DNA from: an uncultured Butyricicoccus sp.
GTDB lineage: Bacteria > Bacillota > Clostridia > Oscillospirales > Butyricicoccaceae
Direction of reading: 5' to 3'
Assembly: GCA_959018045.1 (NCBI GenBank)
Contig: CAUEJN010000017.1
Coordinates: forward strand, 1 to 19,834
DNA: 19,834 bases
The notes beneath the pieces are model-generated. The model did no database searches and had not been told where the DNA came from. It saw nothing but the letters and a program-made list of their open reading frames with translations. Position numbers and translations under genes: made by a program. Positions 16,302-19,834 of this stretch are shown in pieces (position 1 is the stretch's first letter; each line of letters starts with the position of its first letter).

Positions 16302-16322
16302 GACAAAATATAGATTTTGTCT
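16302..16322. repeat. Right inverted repeat of the putative invertible switch
   Basis: This is the exact reverse complement of 16051-16071 over 21 bp. It ends 8 bp before the stop codon of the recombinase gene, placing the site beside the enzyme most likely to use it. Confidence 0.85.
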
Positions 16323-16329
16323 TACATCC

Positions 16330-17166
16330 TTACGAAATAAGCCTCAGCCGATCCAATTGTCTCACATGCTCCTCTCCAGTCGAGAGCAAATAAATGCGAG
16401 TTGTTTCCATGCTGCTATGCCCCAAAACATCGGCAAGTTTTACCACATCCCGGCAAATTTTGTAAAACTCTCGGGCAAATAAATGACGCAAATTATGCGG
16501 AAACACCTTATTTGCTGCAACTCCCGCACGTTTGCATAACATCTTCATTTCTGCCCAAATCTGTTTGCGCGACAATCCCCTTCCGTTTCTCGTGAGAAAG
16601 ATCTCACCGGAAACGATTTTTTGTTTTTTCGCGTACTTTAACAGCTTACGGCGCAACTTGTTTGGTAATAAAACGACACGAATCTTGCCTTTCAGCGAAA
16701 TTTCCGCACGTCCGGCTTTAGCAGCTTCAACCGTCAGATACTTGACCTCGGATACTCGAATTCCGGTTGCTGCAATGGCTTCCAGAAGCAGCGCAAGACG
16801 TACCTGGCCTTTTCGTTCAGCGGTCTGTACTAGCCGTTCATACTCCACTCGAGTCAGTTCGCATTCCTGACGGCGAAATAGCTTGCGCTGTATACGCAAT
16901 GTGTGTATCCGACAGTCTCCCCGGCCGATAACCTCCAAAAACCGATTGAGTGCAACAATCATCGAGTTAACCGTTTCCGGTGCATAGCCATCGGTAAGCA
17001 ACTGTGTCCTCCACGCAGAAGCCTGAGCCTTTTCCAGCGTCCTATCCGCTAACCAGCAAAAAAATTTACGCACATCGCGCAAATATTTCTCGATTGTGCC
17101 CGCGCTGCGCTCATCCTCTCTGAGCTGCGCTGCAAAAGCTCGTAACTTACCGTTTAGATTTTGCAT
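16330..17166 (-). CDS. Tyrosine recombinase (XerC/D-like)
   Basis: The 278-residue protein has an N-terminal SAM-like core-binding domain (about 1-90) and a complete catalytic domain: Arg137 (Thr-Gly-Ile-Arg-Val-Ser-Glu), a beta-hairpin Lys at 159/161, His224-x-x-Arg227, His250 (Leu-Gly-His-Ser-Ser) and the nucleophile Tyr259. All catalytic residues are present, so it should be active. The ATG at 17166 is chosen because AGGAG (17179-17175) lies 8 nt upstream. It is compact, like Xer and DNA-inversion recombinases, with no Arm-binding extension typical of lambda-type phage integrases. Its 3' end abuts the right inverted repeat, and no excisionase or phage genes lie nearby, which favours a role in flipping the promoter segment over element integration. 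Confidence 0.92.
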   Translation of the reverse strand: MQNLNGKLRAFAAQLREDERSAGTIEKYLRDVRKFFCWLADRTLEKAQASAWRTQLLTDGYAPETVNSMIVALNRFLEVIGRGDCRIHTLRIQRKLFRRQECELTRVEYERLVQTAERKGQVRLALLLEAIAATGIRVSEVKYLTVEAAKAGRAEISLKGKIRVVLLPNKLRRKLLKYAKKQKIVSGEIFLTRNGRGLSRKQIWAEMKMLCKRAGVAANKVFPHNLRHLFAREFYKICRDVVKLADVLGHSSMETTRIYLLSTGEEHVRQLDRLRLIS

Positions 17167-17281
17167 GGTCATTTCTCCTGTTCTCATAAAAGTGTACTTA
17201 TTACATCATCCATTTTACAGAAAAGATCGGAGATATGCAGCAACTAAATCTCACTCAATCCACAAAATAATGCTATCGTAT

Positions 17282-17311
17282 AAAAAAGCTGACCCGAAGG
17301 TCAGCTTTTTT
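17282..17311. terminator. Bidirectional terminator
   Basis: A perfect 13-bp stem of AAAAAAGCTGACC and GGTCAGCTTTTTT closes on CGAA, with A and T runs on both sides, so it can act on both strands. It stops leftward transcription from the toxin-antitoxin pair before the recombinase gene. Confidence 0.85.
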
Positions 17312-17366
17312 AATAAGAAAATACTTGCATTATTGCCTTTAGATATGCTTAACTCAAAGATTTGCT

Positions 17367-17754
17367 TCAGCACTCAAAAAAGTGTACCAACGATTGTAGC
17401 ACCAGCAGAAACACCGTATCAATCCGCTGAGCAATCTTCGCTGCCAGCTCATCGTCGTAAATATGCGACACTATTGCGTGTACGCAGCATTTCCAGCCAC
17501 ACTGCCTGATCATCGATCAGCCCGGCCGCATATGCTTCCTGTAAAATCTGTTTGGGAAATTGCAGATCAGGCACACCCTGTTCGGTCATATATTCCTTGA
17601 GCGCCTTCCATGCCAGTTCAAAGGAAAACTCAAAGCGCTGAATCATGCCATCGCGAATGGATTCCATATGATACTGCTGATAATCCTGTACAGCAGTATC
17701 CAGACGTGCAACCGCTCGGATAAAATTTTCTCGTTTGGTCTTATGCGGACTCAT
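17367..17754 (-). pseudogene. HEPN toxin gene (HI0074/HepT-type) frameshifted at its active site
   Basis: The open frame from the ATG at 17754 stops at 17449 after 101 residues. It matches the nucleotidyltransferase substrate-binding/HEPN family: 'IQRFEFSFELAWKALKEY', 'PKQILQEAYAAGLI', 'WLEMLRTRNSVA'. The normal continuation is present in another frame, His-Ile-Tyr-Asp-Asp-Glu-Leu-Ala to a TGA at 17367. Adding the dinucleotide CA after Ser-Val-Ala restores Arg-Asn-Ser-Val-Ala-His-Ile-Tyr, the R-x4-H-x-Y motif of HEPN RNases, and a 129-residue protein of normal size. The break falls exactly before the catalytic His. The start overlaps the 3' end of the partner gene by 14 nt. It is either inactivated toxin or an error in a CACA repeat. 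Confidence 0.8.
17449..17754 (-). CDS. Truncated open frame of the HEPN toxin
   Basis: This is the frame that can be translated as the sequence stands: 101 residues, ending Ala-Tyr-Leu-Arg-Arg, with a GAGGTGG ribosome-binding site before the ATG at 17754. It keeps the first three helices of the HEPN bundle but lacks the catalytic His and the last helix, so it should be neither a nuclease nor properly folded. It is translationally coupled to the nucleotidyltransferase gene. Confidence 0.8.
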   Translation of the reverse strand: MSPHKTKRENFIRAVARLDTAVQDYQQYHMESIRDGMIQRFEFSFELAWKALKEYMTEQGVPDLQFPKQILQEAYAAGLIDDQAVWLEMLRTRNSVAYLRR

Positions 17755-18028
17755 AAATTACCACCTCATCTCGTCTGATTTCATCCAGCAAATCGGCGCT
17801 TGTCCGATCATCAATCAACACAACGTCAAACTTAAGCAGGGTCGGCAGCTCGTCAATCCCGTCCAGAAACATACCTTCCATTTGCTGCGGCAAGCCAAAC
17901 ACTGCAAGGTCAATGTCACTGCGCGGCCGCTCCTCATTGCGTGCGCGGGAACCAAAGAGCACGACTCGTTTTGCACCCGCTCGATGTGCCAGCGCTGCAA
18001 TTTCGGTTTTGAGTTCAATTGGGAGCAT
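17741..18028 (-). CDS. MntA-like minimal nucleotidyltransferase antitoxin
   Basis: The 95-residue protein has the minimal nucleotidyltransferase signature Gly26-Ser27-x10-Asp38-x-Asp40 in 'LFGSRARNEERPRSDIDLAV', plus a third acidic site in 'KFDVVLID'. Such proteins pair with HEPN partners and, in the MntA-HepT type, neutralise the toxin by adding AMP to it. All catalytic residues are present. I chose the ATG at 18028 (AAGGGG 7 nt upstream) over one at 18049. It is first in the operon and overlaps the HEPN gene by 14 nt. With the toxin broken, it may be an orphan antitoxin. Confidence 0.88.
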   Translation of the reverse strand: MLPIELKTEIAALAHRAGAKRVVLFGSRARNEERPRSDIDLAVFGLPQQMEGMFLDGIDELPTLLKFDVVLIDDRTSADLLDEIRRDEVVIYESA

Positions 18029-18071
18029 ACTCGATCCCCTTTCGTTCAACTCTCAATGCACATATCTAAAC

Positions 18072-18112
18072 TATACTGTGTTCAGTATATCCGGATTGGG
18101 CAAAACCGTCAA
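18072..18112 (-). promoter_or_regulatory. Promoter and operator of the MntA/HEPN pair
   Basis: TTGACG (18112-18107) and TATACT (18089-18084) are 17 nt apart, near consensus, upstream of the start at 18028. The inverted repeat TATACTG-TGTT-CAGTATA (18072-18089) covers the -10, a likely site for autorepression; neither gene encodes an evident DNA-binding domain, so the binding protein is unknown. Confidence 0.65.
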
Positions 18113-18399
18113 CCTTGTTCGTACACCATAGCGACCGCACATTTGGCAAACAGCTTGCACGAATGCACATCTTCAGGGGGTGGCTTTTAATAGCTAATCT
18201 TTCTACTACTATTCAAACCATATTGCAAACTTGAACTCTCGTTCAATATATTAAAAGTATAAAAGACTTTCCTGTCCCACAAACTCATAGTCAGGAAATA
18301 CCTTCGGATGATTCGCACAGTTACGGTCTTTATCTTAGCTATCCGTCTTTTTATTACGATCCACCCGAGAGATTAAAAACATTTTTTTCGTTTTTATTG
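18113..18399. other. Non-coding gap upstream of the ATPase gene
   Basis: No credible gene is seen on either strand. The only structure noted is a loose inverted repeat, TTTCCTG at 18268-18274 and CAGGAAA at 18292-18298. The gap separates the divergent toxin-antitoxin and ATPase transcription units. Confidence 0.5.
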
Positions 18400-18427
18400 T
18401 TGATTTTTTACTTTGCCGCGCTATAAT
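18400..18427 (+). promoter_or_regulatory. Promoter of the ATPase/TOPRIM operon
   Basis: TTGATT (18400-18405), a 16-nt spacer and a perfect TATAAT (18422-18427) lie 50 nt upstream of the ATG at 18478. Confidence 0.7.
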
Positions 18428-18477
18428 ATACATATCAACAACAGAACATCTGTAATTGATACGAGAGGACTGATTGC

Positions 18478-19665
18478 ATGAAATTATTGAAAATACGCGC
18501 TTCGGGAATACCGCTGTTCAAAGATACATGTGAAATTGATTTCCTCGCTTTGCAGAGAGTTACCGCAGAGGATGCGAATTCTATGAGCACCGTGTTTACT
18601 ACCGGGACACAAGCATTTACGCAAAATAATGTCTTGGCCATGATCGGTATCAATGCGTCCGGCAAAACAACTGTGCTAAAATTAATCACCTTTGTATGCA
18701 AAATGCTGAATCATGAGCCGCTCAACCGGATTGATTGCGCAGAGATCCTGGATGGGTTGGAAAAAGATCAGCATGTCACGCTTGAAACATACTTCTATGC
18801 AGAGAGTAGCGCTACCTTCTGTCAGGCTACCGGTAAGGCAATCAATCAGCTGAAAACTGTAATTGGCAAAAAAGATAATAAGCTTCTGATCGTACAGGAA
18901 ACCTTGAAAACAAAAGCAGTCACGACTGATCTTCGAAAGAAGAATGCCCTTGATTTTACAGATGTAGAGGTCAATCTTTCCCGCGAGTTCAACGAATACC
19001 TGCTGGATGATGTCAGCATCATGGTAGCATTTAATAAAAAAAACAAGGAGCAGCTTCTGGTCTCGGATATGCTTCAGTACACGAATGTCAACCACCTGTA
19101 TCTATCCGAAGATTGCCCGCTTGAACTGATTTCTTTCTTTGATCCCAGCATCGAATATCTCAGGTTCCAAAAGGATGATAAGGATATTCGTATCATCCTG
19201 AAGTTCAAAGAAAAAAAAGAAATCATTTTAAACCAGCTCTCTGAGCTGAATCGATATCTTTCGTCCGGCACCATCAAAGGTATCAACATCTTTCTGGAGG
19301 CGATGCGTATTTTCAAGACTGGCGGATATCTGATTGTTGACGAACCGGAAAATCATTTCAATCGTGAAATCGTATCGACTCTGATTCGTTTCTTTATGGA
19401 CAAAAAGGTAAATCAGACCGGTGCGATGCTGATCTTCTCGACCCATTATCCTGAACTTCTTGACGAATTTGAGCGCAATGATAATATTTATATCATCAAA
19501 AATCGACAAGGCGTTTCTATCGAAAACCTTTCCAAGATCCTCAAGCGAAACGATATTAAGAAAAGTGAAGCGTATCAAAGCGGATTTCTGGAAGGTACGG
19601 TTCCCATGTATGAATCTTACATGAATCTCAAAAAAGCTCTTATTCAGAACAATCTGGAGGGCTGA
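18478..19665 (+). CDS. ABC/OLD-like AAA ATPase of a probable anti-phage pair
   Basis: The 395-residue protein has a Walker A at Gly57-Ile-Asn-Ala-Ser-Gly-Lys63-Thr64, an ABC-signature-like 'LSSGT' around 260, a Walker B 'YLIVDEPENH' with Asp288-Glu289, and an H-switch 'FSTHYPELLDEF' with His323. The order is that of ABC/SMC-like ATPases of the AAA_15/AAA_21 (OLD-related) group, which have a coiled middle region. The ATG at 18478 has AGAGGA 8 nt upstream. The next gene starts 3 nt after its stop and has a TOPRIM-like N-terminus. Such ATPase-TOPRIM pairs include abortive-infection systems (AbiL, PARIS and OLD-type relatives). I cannot assign one of these without the rest of the partner. Confidence 0.85.
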   Translation: MKLLKIRASGIPLFKDTCEIDFLALQRVTAEDANSMSTVFTTGTQAFTQNNVLAMIGINASGKTTVLKLITFVCKMLNHEPLNRIDCAEILDGLEKDQHVTLETYFYAESSATFCQATGKAINQLKTVIGKKDNKLLIVQETLKTKAVTTDLRKKNALDFTDVEVNLSREFNEYLLDDVSIMVAFNKKNKEQLLVSDMLQYTNVNHLYLSEDCPLELISFFDPSIEYLRFQKDDKDIRIILKFKEKKEIILNQLSELNRYLSSGTIKGINIFLEAMRIFKTGGYLIVDEPENHFNREIVSTLIRFFMDKKVNQTGAMLIFSTHYPELLDEFERNDNIYIIKNRQGVSIENLSKILKRNDIKKSEAYQSGFLEGTVPMYESYMNLKKALIQNNLEG

Positions 19666-19668
19666 TCC

Positions 19669-19834
19669 ATGGAACTTTCCAAATATATCGCCTGTATCTG
19701 TGAGGGAACAGCTGAAGAAGTTATCATGGATATCCTGCTGGAGCATGACAAACTCATTTTTAACCGAAACCAGCTTCTCGAAGAAGCACCGATCAGATGC
19801 CGGGATGCAAAGAAATTTGAGGCGCGCTATTTGA
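19669..19834 (+). CDS. TOPRIM-like partner protein, cut by the window edge
   Basis: Fifty-five codons are visible from the ATG at 19669, with GGAGG (19656-19660) 8 nt upstream. The start 'KYIACICEGTAEEVIMDILL' fits the first TOPRIM motif, a beta strand followed by Glu-Gly and a helix with acidic residues. The Asp-x-Asp motif that would confirm it lies beyond the window. The 3-nt gap to the ATPase gene implies co-transcription and joint action, probably as the nuclease or effector half of a defence system. Confidence 0.7.
   Translation, partial: MELSKYIACICEGTAEEVIMDILLEHDKLIFNRNQLLEEAPIRCRDAKKFEARYL

Noticed and set aside
16051..16322. The two 21-bp repeats as attachment sites of an integrated element
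   Set aside because: Element ends should be direct repeats enclosing the recombinase gene; these are inverted and exclude it.

Overview
The window looks like chromosome of a Gram-positive Clostridia-type bacterium (Firmicutes). The reasons are S-layer-homology (SLH) surface proteins with Sec signal peptides, strong AGGAGG ribosome-binding sites, tyrosine recombinase and MobT/Rep-type mobile genes, and moderate GC coding DNA separated by AT-rich gaps. The SLH proteins with a Gly-rich/acidic linker suggest an Oscillospirales-like gut organism, but that is inference; no rRNA, tRNA or other marker gene is present.

Left part (1-3600): a His-x-Ser-repeat reading frame with a good ribosome-binding site but no start codon, beside a 45-bp dyad; a membrane protein with two zinc ribbons divergent from an XRE regulator, with back-to-back promoters around a 12-bp palindrome; then a small excisionase-like HTH gene and a Rep_trans/MobT-like initiator, which resemble a fragment of an integrative element without its own adjacent integrase.

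Centre (3760-16000), all on the minus strand: a decayed SLH surface-protein gene (3813-7717) broken by two single-base insertions and one in-frame stop; a giant vWA/SHIRT-like/DUF11/SLH adhesin of about 2273 codons (7971-14794) with one frameshift at 10611-10614; and, 29 nt upstream of the adhesin, a five-repeat zinc-ribbon (DUF4379-type) gene that probably shares its transcript.

Switch (16000-17170): the gap upstream of the zinc-ribbon/adhesin operon carries two 21-bp copies of one dyad-symmetric site in inverted orientation (16051-16071 and 16302-16322). They flank 230 bp that hold a strong leftward promoter and two opposed terminators. A complete tyrosine recombinase gene ends 8 bp beyond the right copy. 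This is the main finding: a probable invertible-promoter phase switch for the adhesin operon.

Right part (17180-19834): an MntA/HepT-type nucleotidyltransferase-HEPN toxin-antitoxin pair whose HEPN gene is frameshifted exactly at its R-x4-H active-site motif, then an ABC/OLD-like ATPase followed by a TOPRIM-like partner running off the window, a likely anti-phage pair. Several genes carry small indels in short runs, so sequencing or assembly error must be weighed against real decay or phase variation.
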